Of a DNA stretch of 64,000 bases, positions 27,072 through 36,108 are shown piece after piece. Each line of letters begins with the position of its first letter. Within the stretch, counting starts at the first letter, position 1. The DNA comes from Oscillospiraceae bacterium. GTDB taxonomy: Bacteria > Bacillota > Clostridia > Oscillospirales > Oscillospiraceae. Below the pieces are notes generated by a model. That model made no database searches, had not been told where the DNA came from, and saw nothing but the letters and a program-made list of their open reading frames with translations. A program made the translations under genes and the position numbers. Location of the stretch: the NCBI GenBank assembly GCA_024697625.1, contig JAILFJ010000129.1, positions 28,182 through 92,181 of the forward strand, in the 5' to 3' direction.

Positions 27072-27145
27072 CTATTTCTTCTTCATGAAACAACCCTGCG
27101 TTTCAAGCATCATAAAAACCAAGGCACTTTACAGGGAAAACAGTC

Positions 27146-27172
27146 AGCCCCGCCGTTCGATCCGGCGGGGCT
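27146..27172. terminator. GC-rich hairpin terminator
   Basis: A 10-bp perfect stem (AGCCCCGCCG / CGGCGGGGCT) with a 7-base loop and TTT after it on the plus strand. On the minus strand it lies about 180 bp downstream of the M4 protease gene and could end its transcript. Confidence 0.6.
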
Positions 27173-27348
27173 TTGCATATGTCATTGTTCTATCTCGCCG
27201 CTTCCAAAAGCTGCGATGCTTTTGTGATAATTCCCTTGCTAAGATGTGACCGAAAACAGAGGAAATGTCAAGAGAAAGAGAAACAATACTTTCAAAATAA
27301 AGGAGCGAGCTCGAATCGCCGCTGCGGAAAACGATCAGAAGCGGAAGC

Positions 27349-30300
27349 TTATGCGTAACCCCAGCTCAACAGATTCCAGTCACCGTCCACGGTGCGCGCC
27401 AGCCACCACTGGTAGTCGGTATACTCCGTATCAGGCTCCCATGCGCCGCCGCCTTCTATGGGCGAATGGAAATCACTGAGAAATTCGACCACCTGAACAT
27501 AGTTTTTTCCCTCGTCCAGGCTGTTTATCCACCGGATATTCTCCAGGCTGCCGCACACGTCCCCGGCGTAGCGCAGGGCGTGCATCTCGCAGCCTGTGAA
27601 GGACGCAAACTCGTCTTCTATCAGTTTCACCGCCGCTTTCAAATCTTCCCGGGTATAAAGCTCGGAACTTCCGTAATCCACGGTCGCTTTCCCGCCAAAA
27701 GCTTTTTCACGGACGGGAGGCATGCCGTACAGAGACTGCAGCACCGTGAAATCCTCATTCTGAAATACCTCGACCGCTTCCAGACCGGTCTCAGGGAGTG
27801 CGCAGATTGTGCCGGGCTCAATCCTGAAAAGAATCAGATCGACGAGCGCCTGCGGGTCGATAATCTTGCGCAGCATACCGTCCAGTTCGCCGATCAAGCG
27901 CTTGACGGCGTCCCGTCCTTCTTGAGAGGCGAGAACAGTAAACAGCTTTTTCTTAACATCATCGCGATTCGATGCGTTTACCTGGGCTTCATCGTCCGCC
28001 GGTGCCTGCGCTACATCACCTTGTTGCGCCGCTTCGTCTGCCGAGGCCTCTGCCGTGTCATCCGGTTCTTCACCGCCCTGCTCGGGCATAAGCGTCTCAA
28101 GGATCGGCAGGGCGATGGAAAACAGATCGTGCCATTCCTCAAACGTATAGACTGCAAGGCTCATGCTGTGCACATAGCCCTCATCGTCTGCTTCTGCTCG
28201 ATACAGCAGCGGCAGCGTCAGGCCCGGGCGAACAACCGCCTGGATCGTGCGTCCATCCTCGCCCGCGTTGCCATAGTCGACCGAGATCAAGTCTGCGAAA
28301 TACCGGGCATACAGTACCTTCAGAAGCGTGAGAAAGTCATTACTGTCCTGGGGCACCTCCTCGGCGGGCAAATCGCCTGTGCCGTCCGATGTCCCGATAC
28401 TGCCCGGGTCGAGGCTCTCCGCAAGCTTGGTGAAAAGCGCATCCAGGATCTCATCCGCCGTATAATCCCGCGCATCTTTTTCCAGAGCTTCCGGATCGAC
28501 GCCATAGATAGCTGCAAGGAGCTCATCGAGCACACCGGCGTACTCGCCGCGGCCCGCCATGATGTCGGCACAGCGCTGCGCGGCGCCCTTACTATCGACA
28601 TTGAACAAGCGCAGCTGCCAGTGCCCGTCAGTGAAGCGCTCGTCGTCGGGCAGCGTCAGCTTCACCAGCGCCCGGTCATCCTCAAATGCTTCGGGGATCT
28701 CGTTCACGCCGAGGCGGGTGGCATCCATCGCGTCTGACAGCGCTTCCTGATAGCGCGCCATGTCCAGATATTCCATAATCCATGGCAGCAGCTGCCTGAG
28801 CTGCGGATAATCCGTGCCGGGTACGATTGCGCAGTCCACCGCGAACCAAAAAGCGCGCGCCTCCTCCAATGTCATGCCGCTTTCCGCGCACAGCTGCCAG
28901 GCCACACTGTTCAGTATGGAGGAATTTATATGCACGCCGCCGCGGTCGTTTATCACGGTGAGCTCTTTAACATTCGGCCAATAATAGAGGTCCCAGGTAT
29001 ACGCCGGCTGTTGGAACATGTGTGGGTCGCTCATGCTTCGAATGATACCTAAAACAGAATTTTCGCCCAATGCCCAGGTCGTATCCTCTGTTGCCCCGGC
29101 CATCATCTCACAGAGATTGCCGTGAATGTCGCTTATGGCCTCGTTGATCGCGCCGTGATCATTTTTGTAGTCATTGTAGGTCATCGTCGCGTTCGTTACG
29201 CAGTGTGTGAACTCATGGGCCAGCACGTCCAGGCACTGAGAGTAATCGTTGGCGCTGCTGGAAATGAATGCCTCCCATCCGTAAAATGGTCCGGCGTAGC
29301 AGGCGTTATCGAGCGGCTGGTAGTCGTACTTGCAATAATCCTTCAAGATCAGGATCGGCGTACCCAGTCCGTCGCCGCCAATCCACCCAAGCTCCCGGTA
29401 GTAGTCCCAGGCACGGCAATAGTTGTAAAGCGACAAAAGGCAGGTTTCATCCCAGCCGCTGTTGTCAACTGAGGCTTCCAGCTGTACCCGGCCGCTGTTG
29501 TAGATAAACTCATAGTAATCCGCCACAACAATGCGGCGTTCAAGATTGCCGAGGTAATACATCCCTGTGCGGGTGTCCCGCATCAGCATGACGGAGATCT
29601 CCTGCGCGCTGCCGTCAGACAGCGTCACCGTGCCTGTGTAGTCCGCCGGTTCCATGAACTCGAACACATACGCGGCGTCATAGCCGGAGGCTGCCGTCTC
29701 ATCACCGGGACAAATGGCAGGCTGTTTGCACACATATTTGCCGTCCATCGTCACATAGTGTACCAGGAAGGGAAGTTCCACACCCTTCCGTACATCCCCG
29801 GACGAATTTTCGGTGTATACGGCCCAGACAAAGCGTCGCTCCACCGGCTTTTCCTCCTCGGGGAAAAAATCGGGATTCAGGTTCACCGGCAGGATCACCT
29901 TTTCGGTTTGGCCTTCGATCAGCCCGACTTCGACCTGATCCCCTGCGGACATGCGCTCCAGCACCAGCTCTTCAGCCTGCCGGGCGGTGATGCTTTCGGC
30001 CTGCTCAATGTCGGGCAGCTCATCCTCCACGCTGGCGACAAGCCCCAGCATGCTGCCGTCGGCATCAGTCACGAGCTTCACCGCACCGCCGGACACTGTG
30101 GTATCGGCGTACATCTGCCGGAACAGATAATAGACATTGCCTGCGGAGTCCGTCAGCATGCGCCACGGCACAAAGTGTATCCGTTCATCCCCGCCAAGGA
30201 GAGGGCTGACGGCAGAAAGGACTTTCGCCGCGTCTTCCATGCTTCGTATAGGCTCTTCGGTACACGCGCCGTCCACAAAGGTCAGGCGGCCATCCTGCGT

Positions 30301-30465
30301 GTATACCTTCGCCCCAAGCACCTCAATGTCGGCGAGGGTAAGCGCTTCGGCTGCGTTGACATCTTCTGTCGGGGTATCCTCTGCCATTGCAGAGCCGGTT
30401 CCCATACAGGCAAACAGCATCAGCGCTGCCAGAAAAGCACTTATGCGGGCTCTCCATCGTTTCAT
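27349..30465 (-). CDS. Secreted M4 (thermolysin-like) metallopeptidase with long C-terminal extension, 1038 aa
   Basis: A signal peptide (1-28, after GSAMA) is followed by a pro-region of FTP/PepSY type. The catalytic part has HEFTH (417-421, zinc ligands and catalytic Glu), 'GAINEAISDIHG' (third zinc ligand E442) and 'GGVHINSSILN' with the transition-state His at about 512. Thermolysin precursors are about 550 residues; here about 440 more follow, containing an acidic Ala-rich linker (about 800-850) and a last domain of about 110 residues ending 'DGDWNLLSWGYA', like domains found in clostridial lipoproteins. AGGAG lies upstream of the ATG. It probably digests peptides or proteins outside the cell. 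Neither neighbour is related. Confidence 0.88.
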   Translation of the reverse strand: MKRWRARISAFLAALMLFACMGTGSAMAEDTPTEDVNAAEALTLADIEVLGAKVYTQDGRLTFVDGACTEEPIRSMEDAAKVLSAVSPLLGGDERIHFVPWRMLTDSAGNVYYLFRQMYADTTVSGGAVKLVTDADGSMLGLVASVEDELPDIEQAESITARQAEELVLERMSAGDQVEVGLIEGQTEKVILPVNLNPDFFPEEEKPVERRFVWAVYTENSSGDVRKGVELPFLVHYVTMDGKYVCKQPAICPGDETAASGYDAAYVFEFMEPADYTGTVTLSDGSAQEISVMLMRDTRTGMYYLGNLERRIVVADYYEFIYNSGRVQLEASVDNSGWDETCLLSLYNYCRAWDYYRELGWIGGDGLGTPILILKDYCKYDYQPLDNACYAGPFYGWEAFISSSANDYSQCLDVLAHEFTHCVTNATMTYNDYKNDHGAINEAISDIHGNLCEMMAGATEDTTWALGENSVLGIIRSMSDPHMFQQPAYTWDLYYWPNVKELTVINDRGGVHINSSILNSVAWQLCAESGMTLEEARAFWFAVDCAIVPGTDYPQLRQLLPWIMEYLDMARYQEALSDAMDATRLGVNEIPEAFEDDRALVKLTLPDDERFTDGHWQLRLFNVDSKGAAQRCADIMAGRGEYAGVLDELLAAIYGVDPEALEKDARDYTADEILDALFTKLAESLDPGSIGTSDGTGDLPAEEVPQDSNDFLTLLKVLYARYFADLISVDYGNAGEDGRTIQAVVRPGLTLPLLYRAEADDEGYVHSMSLAVYTFEEWHDLFSIALPILETLMPEQGGEEPDDTAEASADEAAQQGDVAQAPADDEAQVNASNRDDVKKKLFTVLASQEGRDAVKRLIGELDGMLRKIIDPQALVDLILFRIEPGTICALPETGLEAVEVFQNEDFTVLQSLYGMPPVREKAFGGKATVDYGSSELYTREDLKAAVKLIEDEFASFTGCEMHALRYAGDVCGSLENIRWINSLDEGKNYVQVVEFLSDFHSPIEGGGAWEPDTEYTDYQWWLARTVDGDWNLLSWGYA

Positions 30466-30975
30466 TCAGGGATCACTCCTTTTCCGGTATATACCACAAT
30501 TCCAACTACATAACGTTTCGAGACACGGTTGACCGAACAACCTGCGCCTTTCCTTCATAGTACCATGTTAAATTGCCCGACGGCCCTCTCGCGTGAGCAC
30601 AGATCGATTTATTCAGCGTTTCCTGCATCTTATTGGATTTGTCAGGACGCTCAAATCCTGGACCTTGAAAGTGCATGCAGGGTAATTTGTGCAACCGGCA
30701 AATTTTGAGTACGGGCCAATCTTCTCGATCAGTTTCCCCGTTTGGCAACAGCATCATCTGATACAGTTGTTGACGACATACTTGCGGGTTAACTCCTGAC
30801 CTGATTCTCCTCTGATTCTCCTTTGGGAGAAGAATCTTCAAAATCTGAAACGATATTTTAGCATATCCACGCCGCCTTTTCAAGAACCTGTTTCTCTGTT
30901 TTTACAGTCTGGCGGTTGCTTTTCTGCATTTTCTGTGATAATATTTCATCATCTCTGAGAAAAAAGGAATGAAGC
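30466..30975. other. 510-bp intergenic stretch with no recognised gene
   Basis: The minus-strand ORF 30506-30883 (125 aa) has no ribosome binding site and no family I recognise; I do not call it a gene, though it could be a remnant. An 11-bp tandem duplication (ctgattctcct, 30801-30822) precedes a small hairpin. An extended -10 (TGtGATAAT, -10 at 30937-30942) lies upstream of the membrane protein gene at 30976. Confidence 0.5.
30934..30942 (+). promoter_or_regulatory. Extended -10 promoter for the glycosyltransferase unit
   Basis: TG-T-GATAAT is an extended -10 about 34 bp upstream of the ATG. The -35 (TTGCTT at 30916) is at a short 15-bp spacing. Confidence 0.4.
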
Positions 30976-32454
30976 ATGGACAATCTGGATTCTGTCAGAC
31001 ACCTTCTCTTTGTCGGAACTTTTTTCGGCGTTATCATTCTGGACCTTCTTTTCGTACGGTTTGCCGTTCCGATCCACCGCACAGAGGTCAATGAAGCTTC
31101 CAGACTCATGCGCTTCAGCACCGTTGCTGTGCTGATCCTCATGATTCTTTTCAGCAGCTGGGCCATGTCTCTCAACCCCATGTGGAACGGGAAGGAACCG
31201 GGACATCGGGACCAGTACGAGAAGATCACGGAATCTTTTCTGAACGGACATCTTTATTTCGACAATGTGCCGGTCGACCCGAAGCTAAACGAGATGGAAA
31301 ACCCGTATGACCCTTATGCCCGCCTTGAGCTCGGGGTTGACTATTCCTGGGATCATGCTTTTTATAACGGACACTATTACATGTATTACGGCGTTGTACC
31401 GGTTCTGCTTCTTTTTCTTCCCTTTCGGATTCTTACCGGCAATGCCCTTACGGGGTATCACGCCACACAGGTTTTTGTGGCTGCCTACTTCTGCGGAGTA
31501 TTCTGTCTGTTCCGCTTTCTGGCCCGCTGTTTTTTCCGAAAAATGAGTTATGCGGCCTGGCTTATGCTATGCATCACCGTCTCGTTTACAAGCCTGTGGT
31601 GCTGCATTGCATGTCCTGCTCTGTATAACACACCTGTCTCTTCAGCGCTCTGCATGGAGATTTGGAGTCTGTTCTTTTTCTCAAAGGCTGTCTGGGGTAC
31701 GGAAGAAGAAAACAGATCCATCGCATATGCATTTCTGGGTTCGCTGTTCGGAGCCCTTGCGTTCGGTTGCCGGCCTAACATTGCGCTCGGAAATCTGATT
31801 GCGATCCCTATGCTGCTGGTATACCTCAGAAAGCATCGTCTTTCTCTTCGCCTCCTGCTGAAGCTGCTCCTGGCGATCCTGCCGTATGTGATCATCGGCC
31901 TCGCCCTGATGTGGTACAACAAGGCCCGCTTCGGGAATCCGCTGGAGTTTGGTCAGTCCTACCAGCTCACTGTCGCAGACCAGACTGCATACGGGGATCG
32001 CAGCCTGGCTGATATTCATTGGGTCACAATCGCAAACGGACTGGTATTCAATTTCTTTCAGTCCCCCACGCTGGAGTATCACTTTCCCTTTGTCGGTGCA
32101 GCCGGCGTATTTCTCGCCTATCCGGTTTTCTGCTATGTCTTTCTGGCGGCGGCTGATGACGGAACCAGACTTCGCATACGTGAGAATCAACTGTCGCTGC
32201 TTCTTATCTTTCTGGCTTTGACCGCAGTTCTGATTACGGTCGTCAATATCATGTGGTCACCGTTTCTCGCGGATCGGTACAGGGAAGATCTGATCTGGCT
32301 GATCGGGATACTGTGCTTCCTCTGTATCGGGTTCCGGCTCGAAGGCTTAAGGAATCCACTGGAAGGCAGCCGCTGGATCTGTCGATGGTGTATCTGGTCC
32401 CTGGCGGTTGGTTTCCTGCTTGGGGCAAACGACGCGATGTTTTATGCTGCATAA
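30976..32454 (+). CDS. Polytopic membrane protein, possible GT-C-type glycosyltransferase, 492 aa
   Basis: About ten hydrophobic segments are spread through the protein. The first large external loop holds 'DPYARLELGVDYSWDH' and 'YNGHYYMYYGVVP', aromatic and acidic motifs seen in a family of firmicute/actinobacterial membrane proteins that resemble GT-C enzymes. GT-C enzymes use lipid-linked sugars outside the membrane, which fits the polyprenyl-phosphate glycosyltransferase gene 9 bp downstream. This functional link is an inference; I cannot name the exact family. AAGGA lies upstream of the ATG. The two genes form a small operon between convergent/divergent neighbours. Confidence 0.7.
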   Translation: MDNLDSVRHLLFVGTFFGVIILDLLFVRFAVPIHRTEVNEASRLMRFSTVAVLILMILFSSWAMSLNPMWNGKEPGHRDQYEKITESFLNGHLYFDNVPVDPKLNEMENPYDPYARLELGVDYSWDHAFYNGHYYMYYGVVPVLLLFLPFRILTGNALTGYHATQVFVAAYFCGVFCLFRFLARCFFRKMSYAAWLMLCITVSFTSLWCCIACPALYNTPVSSALCMEIWSLFFFSKAVWGTEEENRSIAYAFLGSLFGALAFGCRPNIALGNLIAIPMLLVYLRKHRLSLRLLLKLLLAILPYVIIGLALMWYNKARFGNPLEFGQSYQLTVADQTAYGDRSLADIHWVTIANGLVFNFFQSPTLEYHFPFVGAAGVFLAYPVFCYVFLAAADDGTRLRIRENQLSLLLIFLALTAVLITVVNIMWSPFLADRYREDLIWLIGILCFLCIGFRLEGLRNPLEGSRWICRWCIWSLAVGFLLGANDAMFYAA

Positions 32455-32463
32455 GGAGTTCAA

Positions 32464-33405
32464 ATGGATCGAATTGCTGTACTGATTCCCTGCTATAACG
32501 AGGAAAAAACGGTTGCAAAGGTTGTCCGGGATTTTCGGTCGGCTCTGCCGGAAGCCGTGGTCTATGTTTATGACAACAATTCTTCCGACCGGACAGCAGA
32601 GCTTGCTCTGGAAGCCGGGGCGATCGTACGGCATGAACACAAGCAGGGCAAAGGCAATGTAATCCGCAGCATGTTCCAGGATATTGACGCCGAGTGTTAC
32701 CTGATGGCAGACGGTGACGATACCTATCCTGCGGAAGCCGCCCCTGAACTGGTCCGCCCCATACTCGATCACGGAGCGGACATGGTAGTAGGAGACCGGC
32801 TTTCTTCCACCTATTTCGCCGAAAACAAGCGCCCCTTTCATAATCTGGGAAATGTCGGCGTGCGCCGTGCAATCAACCTTCTGTTTCGAAACAACATCAA
32901 GGATATCATGACCGGGTACCGCGCCTTCAGTTATGAGTTTGTCAAGACGTTTCCTGTCCTCTCAAAGGGTTTTGAAATTGAGACGGAGATGAGCATTCAT
33001 GCGGTGGACAAGAACATGAACATCGAGAATGTCGTCATTGACTATCGCAACAGACCGGAGGGCAGCATCTCAAAGCTGAACACCTATTCGGACGGATGGA
33101 AGGTGATCCTGACCATCATCCGGCTCTACCGCGTGTATCGGCCGATGGCTTTTTTCGGGCTGATCTCCCTTGCTCTGGCGCTGCTTGCTGTGCTTCTGTT
33201 TCTCCCCATTATGGGAGAATACGTCACGACAGGCCTCGTTCCCCGCTTTCCAACGCTGATCGTCTGCGGCTTTCTGGCGATTGCCGCCATTCAGTCTCTC
33301 TTCACAGGCCTGACCCTGCAGACCATCCAGAAAAAGAACCTGCAGGATTTTGAAATGCTGCTGATGCGGGCAAAGAGAGAAAAACGTGAGATGGATTCCA
33401 AATAG
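32464..33405 (+). CDS. Family 2 glycosyltransferase, polyprenyl-phosphate (DPM-like) type with two membrane segments, 313 aa
   Basis: The N-terminal GT2 domain shows 'VLIPCYNEEKTVAKVV', 'YVYDNNSSDRT', 'MADGDDTYP' (the DxD-like site) and 'DIMTGYRAFS', the pattern of dolichyl/undecaprenyl-phosphate sugar synthases. Two hydrophobic segments near residues 225-248 and 258-280 anchor the C-terminus. It would load a sugar on undecaprenyl phosphate at the inner face of the membrane, for the neighbouring GT-C-like protein to use outside. The gap to that gene is 9 bp. The end of the gene runs into a hairpin that overlaps the convergent radical SAM gene. Confidence 0.88.
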   Translation: MDRIAVLIPCYNEEKTVAKVVRDFRSALPEAVVYVYDNNSSDRTAELALEAGAIVRHEHKQGKGNVIRSMFQDIDAECYLMADGDDTYPAEAAPELVRPILDHGADMVVGDRLSSTYFAENKRPFHNLGNVGVRRAINLLFRNNIKDIMTGYRAFSYEFVKTFPVLSKGFEIETEMSIHAVDKNMNIENVVIDYRNRPEGSISKLNTYSDGWKVILTIIRLYRVYRPMAFFGLISLALALLAVLLFLPIMGEYVTTGLVPRFPTLIVCGFLAIAAIQSLFTGLTLQTIQKKNLQDFEMLLMRAKREKREMDSK

Positions 33406-33408
33406 ACC

Positions 33409-33447
33409 GATGCCTCTGAGCTTATACAGGAAAAGCTCGGAGGCATC
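33409..33447. terminator. Terminator overlapping the ends of two convergent genes
   Basis: A 15-bp stem (GATGCCTCTGAGCTT against its complement with one G-U pair; 33409-33423 / 33433-33447) begins just after the glycosyltransferase stop. Its right arm lies inside the last codons of the radical SAM gene on the other strand. Confidence 0.65.
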
Positions 33448-34423
33448 TCTCTATCAGGATTTCGTTTCCCACCGGCACAGAGGAGGCTGAAACCTGCAGC
33501 AATGCCAGCTGGAACCTCTCTGTGAGCCAGTGAATATTGCATTTTTTCTGCCCGATCATCTGGGAGAGCAGTTCCGGCCTGACCAGCAGGCGGATCTCCG
33601 CTCCGGTACAGTCGAGCGAGCTTAAAAGTGCCTCTGAACGGTTTCGGAGCACTCTGCTCCGTACCAGCTCACCCAGGGCCGGATGATAGGCCCCGGCTGC
33701 AGCTCCGCCAGCTGAGAGCAGCTCGGTCGGGTTCAGGCCGAGTCGTATCACAGGAATCCCGCGTTCTTCCAGAACAGGCCAGATCTGTGCACAGATCCGG
33801 ACTGCGTCCTCCACCGTATGTTCTCTGTACTCTCCCCGCCGCCACAGCTGCTCCAGCTTTGTTCCGCGGACAACAACCGCGGGATAGATCCGCATGGCAT
33901 CCGGCTGCAGCGCAGCCATCTTCTTTGCCGACTCCAGTGCTCCTGCATCGTCGTCCCCCGGAAGCCCTGTCATCATCTGAAGAACCAGATGAAAGCCGCC
34001 TGATCTGACCATGTCAGCAGCATGCTCCACATCCTCGGCAGTGTGACCGCGGCCGCTGAGCCGGAGCACAGAGTTTCTCATCGACTGAGCACCGAGCTCT
34101 ACCGTCCCGACTCCATACGCATGCAGGATCTGTAAGATCTCAGGACTGACGGCATCCGGTCTTGTGGAGATCCGGATGGAAGAGAAATGGCCCTTTGCAG
34201 TTTCCAGATATCCCAGCATTTCATCCCTCGGGAGTGCAGTGAAGCTCCCGCCGTAGAGCGCCAGTTCCGCATCATGATGATCTGCTCTGCAAAGTTCTTT
34301 CAGGTCGGCTAAGGCCCTTTCCGCTTCGGCTCCCGTAATCTCCCGCTGGTTGCAGAAAACGCATGCGTGGGGACAGCCAAGATGGGGGATAAAAATGGGT
34401 AAAATCTTTTTTCGAGCACTCAT
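33422..34423 (-). CDS. Radical SAM protein, Elp3-like/YhcC-like, 333 aa
   Basis: The cluster-binding motif is CPHACVFC near residues 17-24 (C-x3-C-x2-C), and 'ELALYGGSFTALP' follows as in Elp3-like radical SAM enzymes. The protein lacks a visible acetyltransferase domain, so it is not a full Elp3. Genes of this type are commonly found between rnc and smc in Clostridia; their substrate is uncertain, with RNA modification often suggested. The ATG overlaps the rnc stop by 4 bp. Here it is the last gene of the long minus-strand train, and smc is 7.6 kb away. Confidence 0.85.
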   Translation of the reverse strand: MSARKKILPIFIPHLGCPHACVFCNQREITGAEAERALADLKELCRADHHDAELALYGGSFTALPRDEMLGYLETAKGHFSSIRISTRPDAVSPEILQILHAYGVGTVELGAQSMRNSVLRLSGRGHTAEDVEHAADMVRSGGFHLVLQMMTGLPGDDDAGALESAKKMAALQPDAMRIYPAVVVRGTKLEQLWRRGEYREHTVEDAVRICAQIWPVLEERGIPVIRLGLNPTELLSAGGAAAGAYHPALGELVRSRVLRNRSEALLSSLDCTGAEIRLLVRPELLSQMIGQKKCNIHWLTERFQLALLQVSASSVPVGNEILIERCLRAFPV

Positions 34424-35097
34424 GCCCGCTGTTTTTCAAGCGCCGCTCCGGCAGCGGCCTGCTCTGCTTCCTTCTTGCTCTTGCCCGTTCCCTCTCCTGC
34501 GTAAATGCCGTTTAAATATACGGCAAAACGGAAACACTTGTCATGGTCCGGACCGTCCTCGCTCAGAAGCCGGTATTCAATGCTGTTTCCCGGAACCCGT
34601 TGGATCAGCTCCTGAAGCTCTGTTTTAGGATCTGCACGCTCTGAGCGAATGATTGTTTCCGCATTTTTTAAAACATGGCTCTCGATAAATCGCTCTGCTT
34701 CTGAAAGCCCGCCATCCAGAAAAATCGCCGCAATGACAGCTTCCACCAGATCGGCCAGCACACTCACCCTCTGACGGCCGTCAGATCGCTCCTCCCCGCG
34801 TCCCAGTCTCAGCAACCGTCCGAGTTCAAGCGTCTGCGCCACATGGTACAGGCTTTCCTCACAGACCAGCTTGGAACGGATCCTGGTCATCCTGCCCTCA
34901 GGCAGAGCAGGCTCACAGCGGTACAGCTTCTCAGCCGTCACCATATCGAGTATGGCGTCACCGAGGAACTCCAGCCTCTCATAGCATTCCGCATGTGCGT
35001 TCGGGTGTTCATTAACCCAGGAGCTGTGGGTAAATGCGGTCCTCAGCAGCTCAGGGTTTTGAAAAACATATCCGATTTCTTTCTGCAGCTTCTGCAC
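34420..35097 (-). CDS. rnc: Ribonuclease III, 225 aa
   Basis: RNase III cuts double-stranded RNA in rRNA maturation and mRNA decay. The signature 'ERLEFLGDAILDMV' (about 42-55) carries the catalytic acidic residues, and a C-terminal double-stranded RNA-binding domain runs from about 153 ('DPKTELQELIQ' to 'KSKKEAEQAAA'). plsX ends 3 bp upstream; no acpP gene lies between them, unlike the common plsX-acpP-rnc order. Confidence 0.97.
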   Translation of the reverse strand: MQKLQKEIGYVFQNPELLRTAFTHSSWVNEHPNAHAECYERLEFLGDAILDMVTAEKLYRCEPALPEGRMTRIRSKLVCEESLYHVAQTLELGRLLRLGRGEERSDGRQRVSVLADLVEAVIAAIFLDGGLSEAERFIESHVLKNAETIIRSERADPKTELQELIQRVPGNSIEYRLLSEDGPDHDKCFRFAVYLNGIYAGEGTGKSKKEAEQAAAGAALEKQRA

Positions 35098-35100
35098 TTC

Positions 35101-36108
35101 TCACTCCGTTCTGAGTTTCATATAATCGATGTTGGCTTCAATATCCCCTATAATGCCTGAGTCTGCAAACTGCTTTGCCTGACGGATCGCTGCAAAAAAG
35201 CTGTCGGCATTGGAAGAACCGTGTGCTTTGATGACCGGTTTTGAGATTCCGATCAGCGCTGTTCCTCCAACCTCGTTCACGTCCATGGATTTCTTCATCA
35301 GGTAGAGATCATTCTTCAGCACTGCTGCAGCAATCTTGTTCTTTGTACTCTTGTAGAACACATCATTTTTCAGCGTCTTCATCATATAGCGTATGACGCC
35401 TTCCGTCGATTTGAGGAGTACGTTTCCCGTGAAGCCGTCAGTCACAACGACATCTGCTGCACCCGAAAATACGCCTGTCCCCTCTACGTTACCGACAAAA
35501 CGGATTCTTCCCTCCGCATCCGCCTCTCTGAGGAGCTCAAAAGCTCTGTGCTGCAGTTCTCCGCCCTTGGTATCTTCGGTTCCGACGTTCAGCAGTCCCA
35601 CGCGCGGCTCGGAAAGCCCCATCAGCTTTTTCGCATAAAAGCTTCCCATAAATGCAAACTGCAAAAGATACTCTGCCGTACATTCCACATTCGCTCCGCA
35701 GTCGATCAGCATCACGCCGTTTTTCCCTGCCGGCAGAACCGGGGCCAGGGCTGCTCTGCGAATACCGTGGATGCGCTTCACAGTCAGGGTTGCGCCGGTC
35801 AGCAGTGCCCCTGTGCTGCCTGCGGAGACGACCGCATCGCCTTCCCCGTCTTTCAGGAGTCGGAGTGCTACCGCCATGGACGAATCTTTTTTCCGACGGG
35901 TGGCAGTGCTTGGATCATCCTCCATGGTGATGATCTCTCGTGCATCCACGATCCTTGCCGTGTCACCCTTTGGAAGGCAGGCCTCCACAGCCTCCTTCTG
36001 ACCCACCAGAATCAGTTCCGTCCCCAGCTCCGCCCGGGCCCGAAGCGCTCCCTTTACGATTTCATGGGGGGCGTTGTCTCCTCCCATGGCATCAATAATG
36101 ACTGTCAT
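35101..36108 (-). CDS. plsX: Phosphate acyltransferase PlsX, 335 aa
   Basis: PlsX makes acyl-phosphate from acyl-ACP, the first step of phospholipid synthesis through PlsY. The N-terminus 'DAMGGDNAPHEIVKGAL' and 'VSAGSTGALLTGA' and 'VVTDGFTGNVLLKS' are diagnostic. The length is normal. The start overlaps the trmFO stop by 4 bp (ATGA), which implies translational coupling. plsY and the fab genes are not in the window. Confidence 0.97.
   Translation of the reverse strand: MTVIIDAMGGDNAPHEIVKGALRARAELGTELILVGQKEAVEACLPKGDTARIVDAREIITMEDDPSTATRRKKDSSMAVALRLLKDGEGDAVVSAGSTGALLTGATLTVKRIHGIRRAALAPVLPAGKNGVMLIDCGANVECTAEYLLQFAFMGSFYAKKLMGLSEPRVGLLNVGTEDTKGGELQHRAFELLREADAEGRIRFVGNVEGTGVFSGAADVVVTDGFTGNVLLKSTEGVIRYMMKTLKNDVFYKSTKNKIAAAVLKNDLYLMKKSMDVNEVGGTALIGISKPVIKAHGSSNADSFFAAIRQAKQFADSGIIGDIEANIDYMKLRTE

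Larger units (their letters stand above)
26746..27348. other. Gene-poor stretch of the decayed mobile-element patch
   Basis: Apart from the macro-domain remnant and a hairpin at 27146-27172, I see only short ORFs. A 37-residue minus-strand ORF (about 26846-26736) overlaps the integrase start and may be its translational leader or chance. The 82-aa minus ORF listed at 26845-27093 is the wrong frame of the macro remnant. 27180-27348 holds nothing I can name. Confidence 0.5.

Noticed and set aside
26845-27093. 82-aa minus-strand ORF
   Set aside because: It is a different frame of the macro-domain remnant, with a low-complexity Arg/Pro composition.
30506-30883. 125-aa minus-strand ORF as a gene
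   Set aside because: No ribosome binding site and no recognised motif; kept only as an unexplained stretch.
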